From Kordia antarctica (GTDB lineage Bacteria > Bacteroidota > Bacteroidia > Flavobacteriales > Flavobacteriaceae), in contig NZ_CP019288.1 of the NCBI RefSeq assembly GCF_009901525.1, positions 2,385,501 to 2,449,500 on the forward strand: a stretch of 64,000 nt of DNA, given 5' to 3'. Below, piece by piece: positions 54,075 to 62,419 of the stretch. A model generated the notes under the pieces. The model was not told the DNA's origin and ran no database searches. It saw nothing but the letters and a program-made list of their open reading frames with translations. Both the position numbers and the translations under genes were made by a program. Position 1 is the stretch's first letter; every line of letters starts with the position of its first letter.

Positions 54075-55754
54075 ATGAAAAAAGTTATCTTTTTTAGCAT
54101 CCTATCTTTCGCTTTTATACAATGTGTATCTGTAAAGCAAAACATAAAAACTACCTCAAAAACTGCTGATTTAACTACTGAAAATACGACATCACCAAAA
54201 TTAGTGATTGGTATTGTAGTTGATCAGATGCGCTATGATTATTTAACACAGTTTGACGCTAAATATAGTGAAGGTGGATTTAAACGCATGCTAAATGGTG
54301 GTTATAATTGCAAGAACAATCACTATAATTATATACCAACGTATACCGGACCTGGTCATGCTTCCGTATACACAGGAACAACGCCAGAAAATCATGGAAT
54401 TATAGGAAATAATTGGTATGATAAGTTTATAAAAGATGAAGTGTATTGTACTTCAGATGAAAATTATACTTCTGTTGGTGTTGAAGGAAAGTATGAAGGG
54501 AAAATGTCGCCACACAGAATGCTAACGACAACGATCACAGATCAATTGCGTTTGGCAACACAACAACGCGGAAAAGTAATTGGAATTGCAATTAAGGATA
54601 GAGGTGCTATTTTGCCCGCTGGTCATGCCGCAAATGGTGCATATTGGTTTTATGGAAAAGATAAAGGAAACTGGATTACAAGTACATATTACCTAAATAC
54701 ATTGCCAACTTGGGTACAAGAATTTAATGCTGCTGATGAAGCTGAAAAATATATGAAACCTTGGAATACGTTGTATGATATTAGTACATATACAGAAAGT
54801 GGTCCTGATGGAAACATTTTTGAAGGAACATTTAGAGGAAAAAAGAATTCACTTTTCCCTTATGATTTGCCAGCGTTAAAAGATAAGAATGGCGGATTTG
54901 ATATTTTGAAAGCAACTGCTTATGGAAACAGCTTAACAACTGATTTTGCTATCGCAGCTATTAAAGGAGAACAATTAGGACAAGATACTGATACCGATTT
55001 CTTAGCCGTAAGTTACTCAAGTACAGATTATGTTGGACATACATTTGGAGTAAATTCTAAAGAAATTCAAGATACCTATATTCGTTTGGATAAAGATATT
55101 GAGCGTTTGTTTGCTGCATTAGATGAGCAAGTTGGAAAAGGAAATTATACTATTTTCTTAACCGCAGATCACGCGGCAGTTCATGTGCCAACGTATTTGC
55201 AAAGCATGAAGATTCCGGCTGGATATTTCAAGACTTCAGAATTAGAAGATTATTTAATTGATTTCTTAAACACAACCTACGGAAGTAAAGAATTGATTGA
55301 AGAAATTTCTAATAACCAAATCTTTTTAAATCATACAGAAATAAAACGTTTAAACCTTTCAGCAACAGCTATTGAAAATGGATTGAAACAAAAATTGTTA
55401 GCGTATGATAAAGTTGCAAAAGTGTATACACGTACAACCTTGACAAGTAGTGAATTTACTACTGGAATTGCAGCGGCATTGCAAAAAGGATTCAGTCAAA
55501 AACGTTCGGGAGATGTTTGTTATGTATTAGATATTGCCACCATTTCGTACGGACGCACAGGTTCAACACATGGTTCTGGATTTAATTATGATACACACGT
55601 TCCGTTGTTATTCTATGGAAATGGAATTCAGCAAGGCGCAACTTTAGCTCGAACAGAAATTACAGATATTGCACCAACAATTGCAGCGTTATTACAAATT
55701 TCGTTTCCAAATGCAGCGACGGGAAATCCAATACAAGCTGTATTAAAAAATTAA
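54075..55754 (+). CDS. PafA-like alkaline phosphatase (type I phosphodiesterase superfamily)
   Basis: A 559-residue lipoprotein phosphatase. I start at MKKVIFF (54075), which gives a signal peptide with lipobox Cys (SFAFIQC); an earlier ATG would add 20 residues before it. The catalytic Thr is in IPTYTGPGHASVYTG; metal ligands are in VVDQMRYDYL, SYSSTDYVGHTFG, TADHAAVHVP and GSTHGSGFNYDTHVPLLFYG. This is the layout of flavobacterial PafA, a calcium-independent phosphate-scavenging enzyme of periplasm or outer membrane. It stands alone. Confidence 0.92.
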   Translation: MKKVIFFSILSFAFIQCVSVKQNIKTTSKTADLTTENTTSPKLVIGIVVDQMRYDYLTQFDAKYSEGGFKRMLNGGYNCKNNHYNYIPTYTGPGHASVYTGTTPENHGIIGNNWYDKFIKDEVYCTSDENYTSVGVEGKYEGKMSPHRMLTTTITDQLRLATQQRGKVIGIAIKDRGAILPAGHAANGAYWFYGKDKGNWITSTYYLNTLPTWVQEFNAADEAEKYMKPWNTLYDISTYTESGPDGNIFEGTFRGKKNSLFPYDLPALKDKNGGFDILKATAYGNSLTTDFAIAAIKGEQLGQDTDTDFLAVSYSSTDYVGHTFGVNSKEIQDTYIRLDKDIERLFAALDEQVGKGNYTIFLTADHAAVHVPTYLQSMKIPAGYFKTSELEDYLIDFLNTTYGSKELIEEISNNQIFLNHTEIKRLNLSATAIENGLKQKLLAYDKVAKVYTRTTLTSSEFTTGIAAALQKGFSQKRSGDVCYVLDIATISYGRTGSTHGSGFNYDTHVPLLFYGNGIQQGATLARTEITDIAPTIAALLQISFPNAATGNPIQAVLKN

Positions 55755-55757
55755 CTT

Positions 55758-56504
55758 TTAAGTCGTTCCTTTATAGGATTCAAACATAGAAAGTACTTTT
55801 TTTCTATTTCGAACAGAAATTAGGATTTCAGCATCGTTACTCATGCGAACAGCTCCGTTAATCGTAACACCTTTCACATGTTTAGCGTTGACCAATACCG
55901 ATCGGTGTACTCTGAAAAAAGAATCATCTTCGATAAAACTTTCAATTCGTTTCAGATTTTTAGCGGAGAGAAATTGATCACCTTGAACAGTGTGAACAAA
56001 CGTGTAACTTCCGGAAGCTTCACAATATAAAATGTCTGAAATTTTTATAGGAACATACTCTTTGTTTATAATGATCGTAAGAACCTGATTTTTGGCTTTG
56101 ATTTGATTTTTAAATGCCTGATACTTTTTTATATCAAAAGCAGAACGCTTCAAAACATACATATCTAGCACTTTTTTTATCTCGTCTTCTTGTATCGGTT
56201 TGTTAAGGTAATAGAACGCAAAATAGTCCATTGCGCGTTCCTTGTAATCTAAAAAACCTGTGGTAAAAATCACCTCAAATGTCATGTTTCCTTTCAAACG
56301 ATCTAATACATCAAAACCACTTCCGTCAAGTAATTCTATGTCCATAAACAAAATATCTGGCGTTTCGGCCTCTATCATCTTTACAGCATCGTCAACGTTT
56401 GTTGCCCAACCAAGAATGGTAATATTTGGATGATTTCGTTTTAAAATAGATTGTAAATATTCCATAGAAGATTTTTCATCTTCAATGATAATTGCGTTAA
56501 TCAT
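55758..56504 (-). CDS. LytTR family two-component response regulator
   Basis: A 248-residue regulator. The receiver domain (about 1-120) has the phospho-acceptor D55 in DILFMDIELLDGSGFD and AIIIEDEKSS for the acidic pocket; the LytTR DNA-binding domain (about 145-245) has ILYCEASGSYTFVHTVQGD and FFRVHRSVLVNAKHVKGV. I start at MINAII (ATG 56502-56504); an upstream extension of 32 residues has a non-receiver composition. No kinase gene is next to it in the window. Confidence 0.92.
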   Translation of the reverse strand: MINAIIIEDEKSSMEYLQSILKRNHPNITILGWATNVDDAVKMIEAETPDILFMDIELLDGSGFDVLDRLKGNMTFEVIFTTGFLDYKERAMDYFAFYYLNKPIQEDEIKKVLDMYVLKRSAFDIKKYQAFKNQIKAKNQVLTIIINKEYVPIKISDILYCEASGSYTFVHTVQGDQFLSAKNLKRIESFIEDDSFFRVHRSVLVNAKHVKGVTINGAVRMSNDAEILISVRNRKKVLSMFESYKGTT

Positions 56505-56925
56505 GTATTTTCTTTTTGCGTGATTGGGGTTTTTTGAAAGGTAATAATGACAGCAAAATACGGTTATTTTATGAAAGAATGTAGTTTTTTGTAAAAACAA
56601 GCAGTACTACCTGCTAATTTTCGTACTATTTAACGTTAGTTCGATATAAGTTTACTCAAATGAAATTTTGAACATATTTTCAAAATAAGTGCTAAGTATT
56701 TGATTTTCATTTTTTTTATTTTCGTTTTCTTTGCTCGCACAAAGAAAACGAAACAAAAGAAAGTGCGCTTTTCCAGAGGTATTTTTAGTTTTTCTTTTAG
56801 GGAAAAACTAAAACCGCATGAATTTTTCTAAATTTTCTCCAAGGATTCGAAAATTCTTAACGAAAAATCCCTGCTATACTGCGGAAAAGACAAAAAACAC
56901 TCTGAAATTTTATGTCGAACTCATG
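56505..56925. other. Gap holding the second 190-bp repeat copy
   Basis: About 190 of its 421 bases are the dispersed repeat (56701-56888). The remaining parts are AT-rich, with no gene. Confidence 0.5.
56701..56888. repeat. Dispersed ~190-bp structured repeat, copy 2
   Basis: Matches 49012-49204. It has a perfect 10-bp hairpin GTTTTCTTTG/CAAAGAAAAC at its start and a central stem TAGTTTTTC/GAAAAACTA, one pair longer on each side than in copy 1, so the stem is kept while the sequence changes. No open frame. Confidence 0.85.
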
Positions 56926-57792
56926 CTATTTAATGAAGAAGAACTGTTTTAATTTATTCAGCATTTGCGTTCGTCTGTACGTGCGAATGAAATCTGCTTG
57001 CGCAGGAGTTACCATTTTAGGTATTTTTGATTTCTTTGCAGCGAAAAAACCGTTCATATATCCTATGAAAACGGAGAAACTTTTCTTTTTGAGTGCAATT
57101 TTGAAAGATGAAATTAATGAAATCCAAAATCCATAACCTAATTTATAGAAAACTTCGCCATGTTTGTTATGAACTTGTTGTTTGTAAGCGTTTCCAGTAG
57201 GTTTTAAATGTTTTACGTGGAGTGCTTTATCAACATGAACTTTCCAGTTATAAAAACGAGCTAAAAGTACATCTGCCGTGTCCCAACCTAATGATTTTTG
57301 CAAGCCGCCAATTTGTTCAAAACATGCTTTTCGATAGGCTTTAAAAGGTCCGCGCACATGATTTTTATCAGCAATGGTTTCATAAATCCAAGTGCCGTTT
57401 TTCTCAATATACGCCAAACCGCCAGCTACACCAATGGTGGAATCATCTTTAAAATGACCACAAATTATTTCGAAATAAGTGTTGGGTAAAATGATATCTG
57501 CGTCCAATTTTACGATGATATCAAAATCAGCATCAAGTGTTTCAAAACCTTTGTAAAACGCGTTGATTACTTTGCTTCCTGGCAAATGTTCGTCTGTCGA
57601 ATTTGTATTTACTTTCGTGATAAACGCATGCTGATTTGTAAACTCGTCAATAATACGTTCTGTTGCATCGGAAGAGTTATCATTGACAACCACCACTTTT
57701 TTTGGAAGCAACGTTTGTTGCACAATAGAAGTGAGCGTTTGCTGAATAAACGCTTCTTCATTGTGTGCAGGAATGACCATGTAATAGTTCAT
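56926..57792 (-). CDS. Glycosyltransferase family 2
   Basis: A 288-residue GT-A fold enzyme: YYMVIPAHNEEAFIQQTL at the start, VVNDNSSDATERI and the DxD region IIVKLDADIILPNTY. The central DKNHVRGPFKAYRKACFEQIGGLQ and GWDTADVLLARFY are typical of the Bacteroidota family used for lipid or surface glycans. The end AQADFIRTYRRTQMLNKLKQF is a basic tail. It is translated with the methyltransferase upstream (3-base gap). Confidence 0.92.
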   Translation of the reverse strand: MNYYMVIPAHNEEAFIQQTLTSIVQQTLLPKKVVVVNDNSSDATERIIDEFTNQHAFITKVNTNSTDEHLPGSKVINAFYKGFETLDADFDIIVKLDADIILPNTYFEIICGHFKDDSTIGVAGGLAYIEKNGTWIYETIADKNHVRGPFKAYRKACFEQIGGLQKSLGWDTADVLLARFYNWKVHVDKALHVKHLKPTGNAYKQQVHNKHGEVFYKLGYGFWISLISSFKIALKKKSFSVFIGYMNGFFAAKKSKIPKMVTPAQADFIRTYRRTQMLNKLKQFFFIK

Positions 57793-57795
57793 AAA

Positions 57796-58323
57796 TTATG
57801 GGTTGCGTTCTGCATATACAGCGTAATAACGTGGAATTAAATGTCGCAACAACGGACGTGGCGCAATTGATGGAAGCGCAGGATTTGCCCACTTTTTAGT
57901 TTTTTTGATTTCCCAACCTGATTTTTCAAGAAGCCAATCAAATTGCCAATCTTCAAACTCATTATAAAGTCTATCTCGCTGATTATTTTTACGTCTGTAC
58001 ACACTAGCAAACCACAAACGCAAGGGAACTGTGAGCACTATTTTTTTCGCTTTTATTTCTTTTAATATGTTAAAAGGTGCGACTGAGTATTCAAAAACTT
58101 CAAAAGCAGTGACTACTTCTGCATCACTATTTTGCACGGAAGAGAAATCTTCATCTAAATCTTCGCCTTTTGTATTTTCAACAGTGTACCCTTCTTTTTT
58201 CATGATTTCAGAAAAAGGATTTGGTTCGCCTAAGTCTAAAATTTTTGAATTGTCAGGAATGACTTCTTTCAAAAACTCGAGTCTATAACGATCACGTTTA
58301 TTTGGATACAATTTACTGTTCAT
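57796..58323 (-). CDS. Class I SAM-dependent methyltransferase (short)
   Basis: A 175-residue protein. Motif I is ILDLGEPNPFSEIM (about 28-41); EVVTAFEVFEYSVAPFNILKEI and KIVLTVPLRLWFAS follow, as in Methyltransf_23-like proteins. It is short relative to common methyltransferases. It shares a transcription unit with the GT2 gene; it may modify a glycan or lipid. Substrate unknown. Confidence 0.82.
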   Translation of the reverse strand: MNSKLYPNKRDRYRLEFLKEVIPDNSKILDLGEPNPFSEIMKKEGYTVENTKGEDLDEDFSSVQNSDAEVVTAFEVFEYSVAPFNILKEIKAKKIVLTVPLRLWFASVYRRKNNQRDRLYNEFEDWQFDWLLEKSGWEIKKTKKWANPALPSIAPRPLLRHLIPRYYAVYAERNP

Positions 58324-58947
58324 GTACTGAAAATGTTGCTTACTACAAATATATGTAAAAGATTCGTTAGATTGCCTGCATTGAGCGAAGTCGAAATGTT
58401 AGATTGTTAGATTGCCTGCATTGAGCGAAGTCGAAATGTTGGGTTTTGGGCAATCGAAACTCATTTGAAACATTAAACGAATAGTTTTTCCCCTCGATGA
58501 ACTATTTTGAAGTATCATATTCACATTCAAAAATGTTAAGTTAACGCTTATTTGCGATGTTTTAAAGATTATAACCCTTGAAAGACTATTTATGAGCGTA
58601 ACAAAACTCCTTCGAAGCATTAATTTAATACTTTCAACCCATACCGAATGCCTTCGAAGCTATAAATTATCGAATATTTACTATAACTTAAGACTTGAAA
58701 CTCGCACATAACTATTTATAAACGTCACTGAAATACTTCGAAGTGTTATTTTACTTCTTTGAAAGGTTCTTTTGTGGGGTATATGCCTTAACGGAAGTCG
58801 TAAATCCTGTAGTGTAATGGGTAAAATGGTAAGAAATTGGGTGGATTACGGGAAACCTCATTGTGTATGTGTGAGTTTTGTTTTACTTTTAGCTGTAAAT
58901 TAAAGAGATAACTTTATCTGATACTAGTTATTACAAATTCAACATCC
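58324..58947. repeat. Gap with direct and inverted repeats before the NACHT gene
   Basis: Two 35-bp direct repeats (GTTAGATTGCCTGCATTGAG and so on) at 58366-58400 and 58406-58440 contain the CATTGAGCGAAGTCGAAATG element also found at 62311-62330. Further on, three TTCGAA sites (about 58612, 58653, 58737) sit in imperfect repeats of about 65 bases with ACTATTTAT and CTTCGAAG in common. No gene; a minus-strand frame of 73 codons crosses the repeats and is not called. Confidence 0.65.
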
Positions 58948-60690
58948 ATGAATACAGCAGAAATTAGTGAAATTTTCAAAAAACCATTAGATAAATTATT
59001 TGGGCTAATTGGAGATGAGTTAACACAAACCTTTTCGAATAGATTACTTGAATACCAAGTTGAAGAATATAAAAGAAATTATTGGTCTAAAACTATTCTA
59101 CATCGCTCAACACCAAAGCCTTTGCGTGAATTTTATGAACCGCTCTATATCTGTAAACCTAATAGCTCAAAACGAATCCCTACAAACTCTACAACTAACT
59201 TATTTAAGAATAGAAATTATATTACATTAATTGGAAATGCAGGCAGTGGAAAAAGTACAATGATTAAGTACTTATTTACAAACTGTTTTGAAGAAAAATA
59301 CAAAATTCCAATAAAGATAGAATTGCGCTACCTTAACGAGTACGATGGAAGATTAAATGATTATATATTTAATGAGATTTTTCAATTTCAAAAGTTAGGG
59401 TTTTCAAATACTATTATTGATCGGATGCTATGTGTTGGACAATTCATTTTTTTTCTAGATGGATACGATGAAATTAGTTCTAAAATCAAAGAAAAGACTA
59501 CAAAAGATATTGACTCCTTTGTAACAAAGTATCCGAAAAATAATTATGTTTTAACATCGAGACCTCATACCCATATTGAAACATTACCTTTATTTGAGAA
59601 CTACATGGTTTCCGAATTGCAGGAAGATGAAATTGCTTCTTTTGTAAAAAAACAAATACCAGTTCAAGAAAATGAATTAACAGAAAAAATTATTGAAACA
59701 ATAAGTAAACGTGAAAATGAATCATATCAAGCATATCTAAGTAATCCACTTTTATTATCGATGTTTATTCTTACATTTCAATCATACTCTGATATTCCAC
59801 AAAAGAGAAGTGACTTTTATGATCAAGTATTTGACACCTTATATTCCCTTCACGATAGTGTATCGAAACTTGCATTCGTTAGAGAAAAAATATGTGGATT
59901 ATCAAAAGAGCAATTTGAAGAAGTCCTCCAACTATTTTCTTTTTTATCTTTTTTTGAAGAAAAATTTATTTTTCCAAATAACTATATTACAAATAAGCTG
60001 GAGTTTATAAAATCAAAAAAAAATAATTTAAAATTTGATAACTCAAAAATTATAACCGACTTACAAGTTGCAATTGGAATTCTAAATAGAGAAGGTGTAG
60101 ATTATACCTTTCCACATCGTTCATTGCAAGAGTATTTTGCAGCTACTTACATTTCTAAACTAGACGATAAAAACAAGAAAAATGTATACAAAAAAATAGT
60201 TTCTGGTATAGTAAATAAAAAAAATGTATTCAATAGATCTAGTCGTGAGCATTTCTATATTCTTTTAGCTGAGATTGATGAAAAAAAAGTCATTCAGTAT
60301 GCTATATTACCATTTATAAATTCTTTCGATACAATAGAATATTTGGAAACACTAAATTATGATTTGATAATATCGGATTTTGTTAAAATAAAAGCCGTTT
60401 ATTATGCCTTCAATTATATATTAAATTCAGCCGAACTTATGATTCTGGATAAAAAAATGAATAAAAAATTTCATGCGAAAAGACAAAGTCACATGGTAAA
60501 GTTTGGAGAATTATCTGAGAAAGATGATGAAATACTCGGTGAAGAAATCAGAAAGGATATAGCTAAGAATCACTTGAAACCATTCCTAAAAACATTCATT
60601 CCTACAATGAAAAATCAAGGAGAAAAACTTGCTAATTACTTGACTCAAGAACAAAACAGTGATTCTGAAATAATAGGAATGATTAAATAG
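58948..60690 (+). CDS. NACHT domain STAND NTPase (putative antiviral protein)
   Basis: A 580-residue protein. The N-terminal region (about 1-75) is helical and polar; the NACHT domain follows with Walker A GNAGSGKST (96-104), Walker B FIFFLDGYDEIS (about 167-178), TSRPH sensor (about 204-208) and a winged-helix-like part (about 290-400) with FPHRSLQEYFAA. A C-terminal helical domain (about 400-580) ends in LTQEQNSDSEI. The layout fits bacterial NACHT proteins, some with a short NACHT-associated C-terminal domain, several of which protect against phage. No recognisable effector domain is fused. It opens an accessory block with a ParDE pair. Codons are plain AT-rich. Confidence 0.87.
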   Translation: MNTAEISEIFKKPLDKLFGLIGDELTQTFSNRLLEYQVEEYKRNYWSKTILHRSTPKPLREFYEPLYICKPNSSKRIPTNSTTNLFKNRNYITLIGNAGSGKSTMIKYLFTNCFEEKYKIPIKIELRYLNEYDGRLNDYIFNEIFQFQKLGFSNTIIDRMLCVGQFIFFLDGYDEISSKIKEKTTKDIDSFVTKYPKNNYVLTSRPHTHIETLPLFENYMVSELQEDEIASFVKKQIPVQENELTEKIIETISKRENESYQAYLSNPLLLSMFILTFQSYSDIPQKRSDFYDQVFDTLYSLHDSVSKLAFVREKICGLSKEQFEEVLQLFSFLSFFEEKFIFPNNYITNKLEFIKSKKNNLKFDNSKIITDLQVAIGILNREGVDYTFPHRSLQEYFAATYISKLDDKNKKNVYKKIVSGIVNKKNVFNRSSREHFYILLAEIDEKKVIQYAILPFINSFDTIEYLETLNYDLIISDFVKIKAVYYAFNYILNSAELMILDKKMNKKFHAKRQSHMVKFGELSEKDDEILGEEIRKDIAKNHLKPFLKTFIPTMKNQGEKLANYLTQEQNSDSEIIGMIK

Positions 60691-60732
60691 TGTTAGTTAA
60701 TATTTTTAAATTAATATTAAGCATTTGAAAAA

Positions 60733-60791
60733 ACCCTAAGGCATACTACTAAAAACCTGCAACACCTTCCCGTTTCAGAATCCATTTCACA
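60733..60791 (-). pseudogene. Decayed copy of the 3' end of the SDR gene
   Basis: Read on the minus strand, AACGGGAAGGTGTTGCAGG and the following bases match the end of the SDR gene (61410-61450) at about 34 of 39 positions and would encode NGKVLQVFSSMP then a stop, compared with NGKILQVSSSTP then a stop in the intact gene. Further upstream a stop codon breaks the frame and similarity fades. The ParDE genes lie between this remnant and the intact end. Confidence 0.7.
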
Positions 60792-60809
60792 AAAGTAAAA
60801 TATTTGTAA

Positions 60810-60841
60810 TTTGTCTGAGTTACCAAGATTTGGTATATTTG
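60810..60841 (+). promoter_or_regulatory. Promoter of the ParDE-type operon
   Basis: TTTG (60810-60813), 20-base spacer, TATATTTG (60834-60841): a complete -33/-7 pair of the Bacteroidota consensus. It predicts a start near 60848 and fixes the antitoxin ATG at 60860 rather than an earlier frame start. Confidence 0.75.
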
Positions 60842-60859
60842 AGTAAACTTATAATCAAA

Positions 60860-61102
60860 ATGGGGAAAAACACATCAATATCATTGGGAAATCATTTTGA
60901 AGAATTTATTAACGATGAATTGAAATCTGGACGTTATAGCTCAGTCAGCGAAGTTATTCGGTCTGCTTTACGATTATTAGAAAGTGAAGAAAAGAAAGAA
61001 AGAGAGCTTATCAAAGCTCTTGAAATTGGTGAGCAAAGCGGATTCGTTGACGACTTTGATCCAACAGAAAACTTGAAAAATTTACATCGCCAATACTTAT
61101 GA
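60860..61102 (+). CDS. ParD-type antitoxin
   Basis: An 80-residue protein. The N-terminal ribbon-helix-helix (MGKNTSISLGNHFEEFINDE, then RYSSVSEVIRSALRLLE) is the DNA-binding dimer of CopG/ParD antitoxins; the C-terminal part (LIKALEIGEQSGFVDDFDPTENL) wraps the toxin. The start is set by the promoter box that ends at 60841. The last codon overlaps the toxin start (ATGA), as usual for these modules. Confidence 0.92.
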   Translation: MGKNTSISLGNHFEEFINDELKSGRYSSVSEVIRSALRLLESEEKKERELIKALEIGEQSGFVDDFDPTENLKNLHRQYL

Positions 61103-61398
61103 ACAACAACTACCGAATAAGTAAACAAGCAATTAATGATTTGAATGCTATTTGGATGCACACTTTACATAAATGGTCAAAAAAGCAAGCAGATAGATAT
61201 TACAGCTTAATCATCGAAGAGATTACATTTATTGCTGATAATTTTTCCATTGGGAAATCTGCAACACAAACCCGAAAAAATTACCGTGTAACCAAAGTTA
61301 AATCACATCTCATCTTTTATAAGAAAACTGACGATGACATTGTTGAAATTGTTAGAGTTCTACATCAAAGAATGGACATTAAAAAACGATTGAAATAA
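61099..61398 (+). CDS. RelE/ParE family toxin
   Basis: A 99-residue toxin. RISKQAINDLNAIWMHTLHKWS at the start, ADRYYSLIIEEITFIADN, then SATQTRKNYRVTKVKSHLIFYKKTDDDIVEIVRVLHQRMDI show the ParE fold with the conserved YR and late H/R residues. ParE toxins poison gyrase; the related RelE toxins cut mRNA, so the target is uncertain. It is translated with the antitoxin and stops 11 bases before the convergent SDR gene end. Confidence 0.92.
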   Translation: MNNNYRISKQAINDLNAIWMHTLHKWSKKQADRYYSLIIEEITFIADNFSIGKSATQTRKNYRVTKVKSHLIFYKKTDDDIVEIVRVLHQRMDIKKRLK

Positions 61399-61409
61399 CA
61401 GCTACAACT

Positions 61410-62090
61410 CTAAGGCGTACTACTAGAAACCTGCAAAATCTTCCCATTATAAAAGGTATTCCCATTCAACGAAAAATCATAAATATATTGCGCCATTTCT
61501 AAGGCTGTTAATGGTGCTTCATACCCTGGAAAAGCTTCTGCTAGCATTTCGGTTTGTACTGCGCCTAAAGCTAATACATTAAACGCGATTCCTGCGTCTT
61601 TGTGTTCCTCGGCTAGCAATTCTACCAACGTAATTACAGCGCCTTTAGACGAACTGTATGCCGCTAATCCTGGGAATTTCATGCTTCCTTGAATTCCGCC
61701 CATTGAACTAATCGTTACTACGTGACTTCCTTGTTTCATATACGGAATCAACACTCTGCTCAATTCGGCAACACCAAACACATTTACTTTATAAATCCAC
61801 TCGAAATCTTCCATCGTAGTTTCTGCAAAAGGTTTGTTGAGTAACGCGCCTGCATTGTGAATCACCACATCCACTTGTTCCCAGTTTTCTTCTACAAACT
61901 CCGTTACTTTTGCATAATCTTCTGGCTTGCTTAAATCGAACGCAAGTGACGTTATATTTTCAAAAGTTAGGTTTGAAATTGGCTTTTCATTTCTAGAAAG
62001 TGCCAACACATTATACCCTGCATTTGCAAATAGATGTACCATTTCAAAACCGATTCCTCTACTTGTTCCTGTAATGATGATGTTTTTCAT
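61410..62090 (-). CDS. Short-chain dehydrogenase/reductase
   Basis: A 226-residue SDR. The cofactor motif is TGTSRGIGFEM, HNAGALLNKPF carries the NAG element, SSMGG the catalytic Ser and AYSSSKGAV the Tyr-x3-Lys pair, so it should be active. The end (VSSSTP) is mirrored in a decayed copy 650 bases away, on the other side of the ParDE genes. Substrate unknown. Confidence 0.93.
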   Translation of the reverse strand: MKNIIITGTSRGIGFEMVHLFANAGYNVLALSRNEKPISNLTFENITSLAFDLSKPEDYAKVTEFVEENWEQVDVVIHNAGALLNKPFAETTMEDFEWIYKVNVFGVAELSRVLIPYMKQGSHVVTISSMGGIQGSMKFPGLAAYSSSKGAVITLVELLAEEHKDAGIAFNVLALGAVQTEMLAEAFPGYEAPLTALEMAQYIYDFSLNGNTFYNGKILQVSSSTP

Positions 62091-62419
62091 CTTATATATA
62101 TTTTGTTTAATTCGTTAGTGAATTAAAATTTTAGATTAGAAGTTATTCTCGATACAATTTTTTGTCAATTTCGACTGCGTCAATTTGACAAAAAATCACT
62201 CGAATTGACGGCTTCTAGAATATAAATTACATTTTAATAACACTCTGTGTAACACAATTGCAATTGATAATTTCTGAGTTTCATCTTCAAATTGACAAAT
62301 CTTCAAATCACATTTCGACTCTGCTCAATGTTCTTTACTAAAAAAAACAAAAATCAGTTACAAAACGCCATCTTCAAATTACCAAATTGACAAATCAACA
62401 AATCAACAAATCAACAAAT
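62091..62419. repeat. Gap with TCGAG element (copy E), CATTTCGAC element and AAATCAAC repeats
   Basis: Copy E is at 62147-62210 (TCTCGATAC to TCACTCGAATTGACG, with inner TTGTC/GACAA pairing). CATTTCGACTCTGCTCAATG at 62311-62330 is the reverse complement type of the 58378 and 58418 elements. About 3.5 tandem copies of AAATCAAC end at the M28 gene stop (62392-62419). Confidence 0.7.

Noticed and set aside
58366-58440. Two 35-bp direct repeats looked at as a CRISPR remnant
   Set aside because: Only two copies, 5-base spacer, and the unit is related to a dispersed extragenic repeat; no cas gene is present.
58399-58620. 73-codon minus-strand frame before the NACHT gene
   Set aside because: It crosses repeated DNA, has no start signal and its composition is not protein-like.
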